Source: RGIG6353 sp045531285 (GTDB taxonomy: Bacteria > Bacillota > Clostridia > Oscillospirales > SIG627). From it: a stretch of DNA of 10,340 nucleotides. Position numbers and translations under genes: made by a program. The stretch spans positions 1 to 10,340 of the forward strand of contig JAZSDT010000124.1 in assembly GCA_045531285.1 (NCBI GenBank), read 5' to 3'. This document shows positions 1-6,129 of the stretch, one piece after another; position 1 is the first letter of the stretch; every line of letters begins with the position of its first letter. The notes beneath the pieces were generated by a model that was not told the DNA's origin, ran no database searches, and was given only the letters and a program-made list of their open reading frames with translations.

Positions 1-603
1 AAGACTCTTACCGCTGATGACAAGATCATCTCTGCTGCTTCTTGTACAACAAACTGCCTTGCTCCTATGGCTAAGGCTCTCAACGACTACGCTCCCATCC
101 AGAGCGGTATCATGACCACTGTTCATGCTTACACAGGCGACCAGATGATTCTTGATGGTCCTCACAGAAAGGGTGACCTCCGCCGTGCACGTGCAGGCGC
201 ACAGAACATCGTTCCCAACTCTACCGGCGCTGCAAAGGCAATCGGACTTGTTATCCCCGAGCTCAACGGCAAGCTTATCGGTTCTGCTCAGAGAGTTCCC
301 ACTTGCACAGGTTCTACAACAATCCTCGTTGCAGTTGTTAAGGGCAAGGACATCACTATCGAAGGCATCAACGCAGCTATGAAGGCTCAGGCTTCTGCTT
401 CCTTCGGCTACAACACAGATGAGATCGTTTCATCCGACGTTATCGGTATGACATACGGTTCACTCTTCGATGCTACTCAGACAATGGTAGCTAAGATCGA
501 CGATGACACATACCAGGTTCAGGTTGTTTCATGGTACGACAACGAAAACTCATACACCAGCCAGATGGTTCGTACAATCAAGTACTTCGCAGAGCTTAAC
601 TAA
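1..603 (+). CDS. gap: Glyceraldehyde-3-phosphate dehydrogenase, C-terminal part (5' end outside window)
   Basis: Open from base 1 in frame 1; 200 residues are visible and the NAD-binding N-terminal half lies upstream of the window. This is the glycolytic enzyme that oxidises glyceraldehyde-3-phosphate to 1,3-bisphosphoglycerate in the cytoplasm. The active-site block SCTTNCLAP lies at fragment residues 14-22, with the catalytic Cys at 15 (bases 43-45). The partner His is at residue 42 in the block TTVHAYTGDQ. Further family marks are RRARAGAQNIVPNSTGAAKA, the phosphate-site stretch SAQRVPTCTGSTT, and the C-terminal WYDNENSYTSQMVRT. The first in-frame ATG (67) lies after the catalytic Cys and cannot be the true start. 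Codon use is strongly biased (ggt, ctt, aac, atc), as expected for a highly expressed gene. A terminator follows directly, so it is probably the last gene of its transcript. Confidence 0.98.
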   Translation, partial: KTLTADDKIISAASCTTNCLAPMAKALNDYAPIQSGIMTTVHAYTGDQMILDGPHRKGDLRRARAGAQNIVPNSTGAAKAIGLVIPELNGKLIGSAQRVPTCTGSTTILVAVVKGKDITIEGINAAMKAQASASFGYNTDEIVSSDVIGMTYGSLFDATQTMVAKIDDDTYQVQVVSWYDNENSYTSQMVRTIKYFAELN

Positions 604-615
604 TTATAAAAAACG

Positions 616-648
616 GATAGGTGCAGGCGAAAGCTTGCACCTTATCTT
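616..648 (+). terminator. Intrinsic terminator of gap
   Basis: GGTGCAGGC (620-628), GAAA tetraloop (629-632), GCTTGCACC (633-641): a 9-bp stem with one G-U pair and a GNRA loop. The stem can extend through GATA/TATC (616-619 and 643-646) with one bulged T. It begins 12 bases after the gap stop codon. The U-tract is weak (TTATCTT), so termination efficiency is uncertain. Confidence 0.7.
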
Positions 649-651
649 ACA

Positions 652-677
652 ATTAACATTGTTAATATTTTAACAAT
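652..677. promoter_or_regulatory. Overlapping palindromes upstream of the AraC-type gene (candidate operator)
   Basis: ATTGTTAA-TATT-TTAACAAT (658-677) is a perfect 8-bp inverted repeat. It overlaps a second one, ATTAAC-ATT-GTTAAT (652-666). Three TTAAC/GTTAA half-sites therefore sit 27-52 bases before the ATG at 704. The position fits autoregulation of the AraC gene; that role is an inference. I could not fit a convincing -35/-10 pair here. Confidence 0.4.
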
Positions 678-703
678 CTGTCAAATCAAAGGAAGTTACA
701 CAA

Positions 704-1561
704 ATGGAAAACATTGCACACGAAAGACATGATCTGGCGCTCAGGGATCTGCCTTTCATACTCAATAAATGCTCACCGGGATGTTACGACAGCAGTGCAT
801 TTCTGTCGGTAAACTGGCATGAGAACATAGAGATACTTTACATTACCGAGGGAAGCGGAAAGGTTTCCTGTGATTTTGTTGATTTCCCCGTTAAAAAGGG
901 TGAGCTTTTCGCTATAAATTCCGATGTGTTTCACGGATTCAGCGCTGATAGCGAAAATGAAAAATTTGAATACTACTATCTTATTATAGACAGAGATTTT
1001 TGCAGAGAAAACGGACTTGATACAGATACTGTTAAATTCTGTGAGAATATTATTGACAGTGATGCGGTCTGCGAATTTATGAAGGTTGTTGAGGCTTATG
1101 GCATTAAGGGCGAATACAGGGGGCTTGCTGTACGCTCTGCTGTGTTGGGCTTGCTTTACAGACTTTGCCAAAAGCACATAAACAACAATCCATATGCAAA
1201 TAAGAAAAAGAAGAGGGGCTCGAATACAGACAATATCCGCGCGGCTATTGTGTATATACGTGAGAATCTTTCACAAAAACTTACTACAAAGGACCTTGCT
1301 CGTGCATCGGGTATCAGTGAGTATTACTTTATTCGTGAATTTAAGCGTATAACCCATTACACTCCTGTTACCTATATTAACATTGTCAGATGTGACACTG
1401 CACGAAAGATGCTTTACGAGGGTAATAAAAACGTGGGAGAGGTTGCAACTCTCTGCGGCTTTGACAATATGCCCTATTTCACTAAGACCTTTAAAAAGTA
1501 TACCGGTGTTCTTCCCTCCGACGTGAAGCGTGAAAAGAAAAAGGTGGCGAGTCGCCACTGA
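704..1561 (+). CDS. AraC-family transcriptional regulator with N-terminal cupin
   Basis: 285 residues, the usual size for a one-component AraC/XylS regulator. Residues about 30-85 look like the cupin effector-binding domain (NIEILYITEGSGKV, then KKGELFAINSDVFHGF). Residues about 175-277 form the double helix-turn-helix: the first HTH is around LTTKDLARASGISEYYFIREF, the second around VGEVATLCGFDNMPYFTKTF, ending in KKYTGVLPSDVK. The start is supported by AAAGGAAG about 9 bases upstream. It probably senses a small molecule, often a sugar in this family, and controls nearby or distant genes; the ligand cannot be told. The last five residues (VASRH) and the TGA stop are encoded by a dispersed repeat element (1544-1574), so the natural C-terminus was probably a little different. 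The neighbours gap and uraA do not indicate the regulon. Confidence 0.93.
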   Translation: MENIAHERHDLALRDLPFILNKCSPGCYDSSAFLSVNWHENIEILYITEGSGKVSCDFVDFPVKKGELFAINSDVFHGFSADSENEKFEYYYLIIDRDFCRENGLDTDTVKFCENIIDSDAVCEFMKVVEAYGIKGEYRGLAVRSAVLGLLYRLCQKHINNNPYANKKKKRGSNTDNIRAAIVYIRENLSQKLTTKDLARASGISEYYFIREFKRITHYTPVTYINIVRCDTARKMLYEGNKNVGEVATLCGFDNMPYFTKTFKKYTGVLPSDVKREKKKVASRH

Positions 1562-1574
1562 CAAATCTCGCCTA
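1544..1574 (+). repeat. Hairpin-tail repeat, copy A1, overlapping the 3' end of the AraC gene
   Basis: A 15-base palindrome (GTGGCGA-G-TCGCCAC, 1544-1558) followed by the conserved 16-base tail TGACAAATCTCGCCTA (1559-1574). Bases 1546-1574 are identical over 29 nt to copy A2. The hairpin encodes VASRH in frame and the tail begins with the gene's TGA. The same layout is seen at the 3' ends of uraA and the small Xre gene. Confidence 0.85.
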
Positions 1575-1646
1575 CTCCAACGCAAATAGTAACCAAGTAA
1601 AGTACGACGGCGAGGTTTAAGCAAAAGCATTTATCCAAAAGCTAAA

Positions 1647-1677
1647 AAGGCGAGTCGCCACTGACAAATCTCGCCTA
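1647..1677 (+). repeat. Hairpin-tail repeat, copy A2
   Basis: Direct repeat of A1, starting 103 bases downstream in the same orientation. The hairpin core GGCGA-G-TCGCC is kept but the two outer bases differ (AA instead of GT), shortening the stem to 5 bp. The tail is TGACAAATCTCGCCTA at 1662-1677. It lies 9 bases before a strong terminator hairpin. This copy is not at the end of a recognisable gene. Confidence 0.85.
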
Positions 1678-1686
1678 TCAAACAAA

Positions 1687-1721
1687 AATACGGCAAGACG
1701 TTCAAAACGTCTTGCCGTATT
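1687..1721. terminator. Bidirectional intrinsic terminator between AraC gene and uraA
   Basis: A perfect 16-bp stem (1687-1702 with 1706-1721) around a 3-base loop CAA; arms begin AATACGGCAAGACGTT. Read on the minus strand it is followed by a T-rich run (TATTTTTGTTT), a good terminator for uraA. On the plus strand it is followed by TTGTTTAT, weaker but suited to ending the AraC transcript. Convergent gene ends on both sides fit this role. Confidence 0.85.
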
Positions 1722-1792
1722 GTTTATACTAGAAAATCCCATTAAAGCAACCTCGCCGTTGTGCTTTTCAGCGGTATATCCAAAGTTTAGAA

Positions 1793-1823
1793 TAGGCGAG
1801 CATTGCCAGCGGAGGCTTTCCGC
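1793..1823 (-). repeat. Hairpin-tail repeat, copy C, directly after the uraA stop
   Basis: On the minus strand: hairpin GCGGA-AAGCC-TCCGC (1809-1823) followed by the tail TGGCAATGCTCGCCTA (1793-1808). It begins one base after the uraA TAA. The hairpin sequence is unlike A1/A2 yet still pairs; the tail matches the others except at variable positions and TGA to TGG. Confidence 0.8.
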
Positions 1824-1824
1824 A

Positions 1825-3201
1825 TTATTCTTCGGTATTGTTCTTTTTCTTTGAAAGAAGACGGTTTGTAAGGATACCGAGGATGAGTGAACAAGCAATA
1901 GATGTGATTGTAACCTTTCCGATAGCTATTGCCATACCGCCGATACCGGGGATAAGGATAGCTGCTACAGTGAAGAGGTTAGCGTTGTCTTCAAGGTCAA
2001 CCTTCTGTATCATCTTAAGACCTGAAACTGCGATGAAGCCGTAAAGTGTGATACATACACCACCCATTACGCATCCGGGGATAGAATCAAGGAATGCAAC
2101 GAAGGGAGAGATGAAGGCGATAAGTATTGACATAACGGCTGTTACAGTGATTGTAACAACAGAAGCATTCTTTGTGATAGCAACGCATCCTACAGACTCA
2201 CCGTAAGTTGTGTTGGGGCATCCACCGAAGAACGCACCTACCATAGAACCTACACCGTCACCGAGAAGTGTTCTGTGAAGACCGGGATCTTCAAGAAGGT
2301 CAGACTCAATGACAGAAGAAAGATTCTTGTGGTCAGCAATGTGCTCAGCGAATACAACGAAAGCAACGGGGATATATGCAACGGCAACTGTTGCAGCATA
2401 CGACCAGTCAAAGTCCTTAATACCCTTGAAGCCTTCTACGAATGAAAACTCGGGGATGGAAAGGAAGGTGCTGAGATTTACGCCGTCAGCAACAAGTGCC
2501 TGGAAAGGCTCAAAACCGATTATCTTAAGAGAATCGATTCCTGCTGCATTGCCGATAAGAGTGAATACAAGCGCTACAGCGTAGCCTGCAAGTATACCGA
2601 TGATGAAGGGAATAAGACGAGCCATTTTCTTGCCGTATACAGAGCAGCAAACAACTACTGCGAAGGTAACCAGAGCACATACGAAGGATGCCCAGATATT
2701 ACCTGTCATAATGAATGAGCCGTTGCCGTCCTGAGGTCCGTATGAGAACACGTCGTTAATAGCGGCGCTTGCAAGAGAAAGTCCGATAAGAGCAACGGTA
2801 GGACCGATAACAACGGGAGGCATAAGCTTGTTGATCCAGTTAACGCCTACAAGCTTGATTATGATTGCAATAAAAACGTAAACAAGACCTGCAAGGATAG
2901 CACCGAGGATAATACCAAGATATCCGAGAGAAGCGGATACTGCACCTGCGAATGCGGTTACCATAGAGCCTATGAATGCGAAGGATGAGCCGAGGAAAAC
3001 AGGGCTTCTGAATTTGGTGAACAGCTGATAAACGAGAGTACCTACACCTGCGCCGAAAAGAGCTGCAGAAGCGGTCATTCCGTTACCAACGATTGCGGGA
3101 ACAGCAATTGTAGCTGCCATGATGGCAAGAAGCTGCTGAATCGCAAATACGATCACCTGAGAAAACTTGGGTTTGTCTTTGACATTGTAGATGAGCTTCA
3201 T
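1825..3201 (-). CDS. uraA: UraA-type uracil permease (NCS2 / nucleobase-cation symporter-2)
   Basis: 458 residues, highly hydrophobic with about 14 predicted membrane segments, as in the NCS2 fold. It would import uracil with protons for pyrimidine salvage. Family marks include the N-terminal QQLLAIMAATIAVPAIVG (22-39) and the substrate-site motif AEHIADHKNLS (285-295, Glu286). The signature block CPNTTYGESVG lies at 328-338 (Glu335). These Glu positions match those that bind uracil in E. coli UraA, and the TTYGE form favours uracil over xanthine or urate. The ATG at 3201 has AAAGGAGAG shortly upstream. Expression is probably set by a TTGACA/TATAAT promoter and an attenuating leader (separate entries). 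A single-gene transcript ending at the 1687-1721 hairpin is likely. A purine substrate cannot be fully excluded. Confidence 0.93.
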   Translation of the reverse strand: MKLIYNVKDKPKFSQVIVFAIQQLLAIMAATIAVPAIVGNGMTASAALFGAGVGTLVYQLFTKFRSPVFLGSSFAFIGSMVTAFAGAVSASLGYLGIILGAILAGLVYVFIAIIIKLVGVNWINKLMPPVVIGPTVALIGLSLASAAINDVFSYGPQDGNGSFIMTGNIWASFVCALVTFAVVVCCSVYGKKMARLIPFIIGILAGYAVALVFTLIGNAAGIDSLKIIGFEPFQALVADGVNLSTFLSIPEFSFVEGFKGIKDFDWSYAATVAVAYIPVAFVVFAEHIADHKNLSSVIESDLLEDPGLHRTLLGDGVGSMVGAFFGGCPNTTYGESVGCVAITKNASVVTITVTAVMSILIAFISPFVAFLDSIPGCVMGGVCITLYGFIAVSGLKMIQKVDLEDNANLFTVAAILIPGIGGMAIAIGKVTITSIACSLILGILTNRLLSKKKNNTEE

Positions 3202-3232
3202 AAAAAGAACTCTCCTTTTTTAAAATTTACAC

Positions 3233-3287
3233 AAAAAAAGAGCCTTGCATTGCAAGACTCCATCTTGCAACATTTTGTGCTTCAAGA
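3233..3287 (-). promoter_or_regulatory. Transcription attenuator in the uraA leader (three mutually exclusive hairpins)
   Basis: Minus-strand leader with four pairing segments. Segment 1 TCTTGAAGCA (3278-3287) pairs with segment 2 TGTTGCAAGA (3263-3272) around loop CAAAA, with one A-G mismatch and one G-U pair. Segment 2 can instead pair with segment 3: TTGCAAGA (3263-3270) with TCTTGCAA (3250-3257), a perfect 8 bp with loop TGGAG. Segment 3 also pairs with segment 4: GAGTCTTGCA (3251-3260) with TGCAAGGCTC (3240-3249), followed at once by seven T (3233-3239), which is a classical intrinsic terminator. 1:2 would allow termination and 2:3 would prevent it. I see no PyrR-box consensus and no purine-riboswitch core, so the sensor is unidentified. 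Confidence 0.8.
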
Positions 3288-3310
3288 CTTTCTTTGTATA
3301 TTTTCAAAAT

Positions 3311-3340
3311 ATTATACACTACAATGTCGTAATTTGTCAA
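3311..3340 (-). promoter_or_regulatory. uraA promoter
   Basis: Minus strand: consensus -35 TTGACA (3335-3340), 18-base spacer, consensus -10 TATAAT (3311-3316). The start point would fall near 3304, giving a leader of about 100 bases that contains the attenuator. The -35 and spacer share 16 of 18 bases with the promoter at 4851. Confidence 0.88.
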
Positions 3341-3383
3341 GTACATATGAAATTTTTGTGGCAAGGAATAATGTGTTGAGGGC

Positions 3384-3412
3384 TTGAAGTTGAAGTGACT
3401 TTGTGCTACAAT
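3384..3412 (+). promoter_or_regulatory. Promoter of the alkaline phosphatase gene
   Basis: TTGAAG (3384-3389), 17-base spacer, TACAAT (3407-3412). The predicted start is only about 14 bases before the TTG codon, leaving a very short leader that is mostly the ribosome binding site (AGGTGAGGTGA). No Pho-box-like repeat was recognised. Confidence 0.55.
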
Positions 3413-3432
3413 ATAAGGTGAGGTGATATGGT

Positions 3433-4839
3433 TTGAAAAGAATCCTGGCTTTTTTTATGATAATAATTATGCTCCTTGGCCTCAGTTCCTGTACAAACAC
3501 CGAGGCAACCGAGCTGAAATACGTATTTTTGTTTATAGGTGACGGAATGAGCTTCAACACGGTTCAGCTTGCACGCGATGCCATTGCGGCAAGAAACGGA
3601 GATTCTGCTCCCGTGCATCTGTCCTTCAGCGACTTTGAATCGGTGGGAGTGGTGACCAATTACGACAGAACCTCTTTCATTCCCGACTCTGCTTCAAGCG
3701 GTACCTCCATTGCCACAGGTGCAAAAACCGACTCGGGAAAAATTGCCGAAACCTCTGCGGGTACAGAGCTTGAAAGCATTGCCGCCTTTTTGAAGAAAGA
3801 GCGCGGTATGAAGGTGGGTATCATTACAACGGCAAACCTTAATCACGCAACCCCCGGTGTGTTCTACGCTCACAGTGCGTCAAGATATAACTATTATGAA
3901 ATAGGCTCGTATCTGCCCGGCTCCGATTTTGATTTCTTTGCCGGCGGAAGCTTTCTCGACCCCAACGGCGGAGGGGAGAACCTTGTGAGCCTTGCCGAAA
4001 AGGGCGGCTATACGGTGCTTGACTCCAATGAGGAAATATTGGGCATTGAACCCGGCGACAAAAAGTATCTTATTATTGACCCCGATTGTGATTCCTCGGG
4101 AATGATGAGCTTTGCGCTCGACAGAGACAGCACCGCCTTCAGCCTTGCCGATTACTTGAAAATGGGTATCGACGTTCTTCAGGGGGACGACGGCTTTTTC
4201 ATAATGTGTGAAGGAGGCAGAATAGATTCGGCACTCCATGCCAACGATGCCCGAACCGCAGTGGGCGAGATGGAAGCCTTCTCAAATGCCGTTGACGTTG
4301 CTCTTGACTTTTACGCGGAGCATCCCGAACAAACGCTGATCCTTGTAACAGGCGACCACGAAACAGGAGGTCTGTCTCTTGGGTATACTGGTACGAATTA
4401 TACTACGTATTTTGACAGGCTGTTTTTACAGAAGGTCTCGTATCTGAAATTTGAAGAGGAATACGTTGACCGCTACAAAGCGGAGAACACGCCCTTTGAG
4501 ACGGTACTTTCGGACATAGAAGAGCTTTTTGGACTTGGTGAATTGAGTGACCGCGAATACTCCGCACTCCAACGGGCGTGGGAAAAGACTCTTTCGGGAG
4601 CAGCTTCCTATACCGAGGAGGACCGTATTGCGTATTCTACCCGTACCCCCATTACAGCCGAGGTCACAAGGCTGGTTGCAAACAGATCGGGCATTGGATT
4701 TTCAACCTACGTCCACACTGCCGCACCTGTGGGAATGTGGGCAAAGGGCAAGGGAGAAGAGCTGTTTGCAGGAACGTATGACAACACCGACGTATATAAT
4801 AAAATGTATTCACTGTTACGTTCTTCCCGCAGCCGTTAG
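3433..4839 (+). CDS. Alkaline phosphatase, predicted lipoprotein
   Basis: 468 residues, PF00245-type alkaline phosphatase, a metal-dependent phosphomonoesterase acting outside the cell membrane. The N-terminus (MKR, hydrophobic stretch 4-17, lipobox LSSC with Cys20) predicts a lipid-anchored exported protein. Catalytic marks in order: IGDGMS (Asp37), PDSASSGTS (Asp85 and nucleophile Ser86), NHATPG (137-142), EGGRID with a later His (Glu260, Asp265, His269), TGDHETGG (Asp308, His309) and VHTAAPVG (His428). All expected metal and nucleophile positions are present, so it should be active. The start is TTG at 3433, chosen because AGGTGA lies 6 bases upstream and the signal peptide begins there; the nearby ATG at 3428 is out of frame and stops after two codons. 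It would release phosphate or dephosphorylate nutrients before uptake. The next gene, an OPA-like transporter, has its own promoter, so co-regulation is uncertain. Confidence 0.93.
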   Translation: MKRILAFFMIIIMLLGLSSCTNTEATELKYVFLFIGDGMSFNTVQLARDAIAARNGDSAPVHLSFSDFESVGVVTNYDRTSFIPDSASSGTSIATGAKTDSGKIAETSAGTELESIAAFLKKERGMKVGIITTANLNHATPGVFYAHSASRYNYYEIGSYLPGSDFDFFAGGSFLDPNGGGENLVSLAEKGGYTVLDSNEEILGIEPGDKKYLIIDPDCDSSGMMSFALDRDSTAFSLADYLKMGIDVLQGDDGFFIMCEGGRIDSALHANDARTAVGEMEAFSNAVDVALDFYAEHPEQTLILVTGDHETGGLSLGYTGTNYTTYFDRLFLQKVSYLKFEEEYVDRYKAENTPFETVLSDIEELFGLGELSDREYSALQRAWEKTLSGAASYTEEDRIAYSTRTPITAEVTRLVANRSGIGFSTYVHTAAPVGMWAKGKGEELFAGTYDNTDVYNKMYSLLRSSRSR

Positions 4840-4850
4840 GAAAATTAATG

Positions 4851-4879
4851 TTGACAAATATCGACATTTGTATTATGAT
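4851..4879 (+). promoter_or_regulatory. Promoter of the transporter / cysteine-synthase-like operon, with inverted repeat
   Basis: TTGACA (4851-4856), 17-base spacer, TATGAT (4874-4879); an overlapping GATAAT at 4877-4882 is an alternative -10. An inverted repeat ACAAAT-ATCGAC-ATTTGT (4854-4871) covers the -35 edge and spacer, a good place for a repressor. The first 18 bases match the uraA promoter at 16 positions. Confidence 0.75.
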
Positions 4880-4916
4880 AATATGTATGTTTGTAATTGA
4901 AAGAAGGTCATAATTA

Positions 4917-6128
4917 ATGTTTAAAAATGTGAAGGTGAGAAACGCTCTGCTGCTGGGTGTTCTTTGTTCGGTGTCGTATCTTGCGGTATATATTGCAAGA
5001 AACGTGCTGGGTGCCGTAACTCCCCAGATGATAGCATCGGGCGGTTATACCGAAGAGTTTATCGGTTCGGTGTCATCGGTCTACTTTGTATTTTACGCCG
5101 TGGGACAGCTTATCAACGGTGTAATCGGCGATAGAATAAAAGCAAGAAATATGATAAGCTTCGGACTTATCCTTGCAGGTGTTTGTAACTTTATGTTCCC
5201 TGTATTGAAGAACGAGCTTTCCATACAGTTTATCTACGGTATGACCGGATTTTTCCTTTCCATGATATATGGACCTATGACGAAGGTAGTATCCGAAAAC
5301 ACAGACCCCATTCACGCTACCCGTTGCAGTCTGGGCTATACATTTGCTTCGTTTTTCGGTTCGCCTATGGCAGGACTACTTGCTTCCATTATGGTCTGGA
5401 CCAACGTTTTCAGAGTCAGCAGTATAGTTCTTTGGGCAATGGGCGTAATATGCTTTGTTACCTTCATTGTATTTGAAAAGAAAGGCATTGTAAAATACGG
5501 ACAGTACGACCGCAAAAAGAGTGATAAGCGCGAGGGAGCAATAAAGGATTTGCTCAAGCGCGACATAGTGGCTTTGACTGTTGTAGCGCTTATTACCGGT
5601 GTTATCAGAACCTCGGTCATCTTCTGGCTTCCCACGTATCTGGCACAGTATCTTGGATATTCGTCCGAGCAGGCGACCTCAATTTTCAGTATTTGTACGT
5701 TGCTTATATGCGGAAGTGCTTTTGTTTCCATATTTGTATACGAAAGACTGAAAGGAAATATGGAGCTTACCCTGTTGCTTACGTTTGTCATTTCTGCCCT
5801 TTCGTTCTTGGGAGCATACCTTGTGGACGTGAATTTGGTAAACATAATCTTTATGGTAATGGCTATCTTCTTCAACAATTGCGCCGCAACAATGCTGTGG
5901 AGCGTTTACTGCCCCAGCCTTAAGGATACGGGTATTGTATCAGGAGCAACAGGCTTCCTCGACTTTATGAGCTATATGGCGGCTGCTGCCTCCAGTACAA
6001 TTTTTGCAAACTCTGTTTCAACGATCGGTTGGGGAAATCTTATACTTGTATGGATGGGACTTATGATCGTTGGTGTAATTACAGCCCTTAGCTTCGGACC
6101 TAAGCGAATTTTCAGAAAGGTACAGTAA
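4917..6128 (+). CDS. MFS transporter, OPA-like (organophosphate/phosphate antiporter type)
   Basis: 403 residues with about 12 membrane segments in two six-helix halves and a basic cytoplasmic loop at about 188-212. Between helices 2 and 3 is the MFS motif A region GQLINGVIGDRIKAR (63-77), in the NG..(G/S)DR form typical of the GlpT/UhpT/OPA branch. GATGFLDFMSYMAAA (343-357) also resembles the OPA C-terminal half. OPA proteins exchange phosphate for phosphorylated sugars or glycerol-3-phosphate, but this protein's substrate cannot be assigned. Start: AGAAGG about 9 bases before the ATG. One base separates its stop from the next ATG, and that gene's ribosome binding site lies inside this gene's end, so the two are translationally linked. 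An import or export role tied to the PLP enzyme's substrate or product is an inference. Confidence 0.85.
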   Translation: MFKNVKVRNALLLGVLCSVSYLAVYIARNVLGAVTPQMIASGGYTEEFIGSVSSVYFVFYAVGQLINGVIGDRIKARNMISFGLILAGVCNFMFPVLKNELSIQFIYGMTGFFLSMIYGPMTKVVSENTDPIHATRCSLGYTFASFFGSPMAGLLASIMVWTNVFRVSSIVLWAMGVICFVTFIVFEKKGIVKYGQYDRKKSDKREGAIKDLLKRDIVALTVVALITGVIRTSVIFWLPTYLAQYLGYSSEQATSIFSICTLLICGSAFVSIFVYERLKGNMELTLLLTFVISALSFLGAYLVDVNLVNIIFMVMAIFFNNCAATMLWSVYCPSLKDTGIVSGATGFLDFMSYMAAAASSTIFANSVSTIGWGNLILVWMGLMIVGVITALSFGPKRIFRKVQ

Positions 6129-6129
6129 G

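Noticed and set aside
67..603. gap starting at ATG 67
   Set aside because: The frame is open upstream to base 1 and encodes the catalytic SCTTNC block before that ATG, so the gene is simply cut by the window edge.
1546..1677. Two identical 29-base direct repeats that could suggest a CRISPR array
   Set aside because: Only two copies, with a 74-base gap, far longer than a spacer. Diverged copies occur in opposite orientation at gene ends 8 kb apart, and no cas genes are present.
1617..1898. 93-residue minus-strand reading frame across the AraC-uraA intergenic region
   Set aside because: It runs through repeat copies and the terminator hairpin, contains the repeat-derived peptide RRDLSVATR, which also appears in another antisense frame, and overlaps the uraA end. 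It is an artefact of the repeats.
3233..3304. Purine riboswitch, PreQ1 riboswitch or PyrR-binding leader for uraA
   Set aside because: The leader lacks the conserved cores that I know for these classes. Only the attenuator hairpins can be supported, so no named class is assigned.
5336..5878. 180-residue minus-strand frame inside the transporter gene, and a similar one at 6250-6792
   Set aside because: Fully antisense to well-supported genes with clear family motifs; no start signals.
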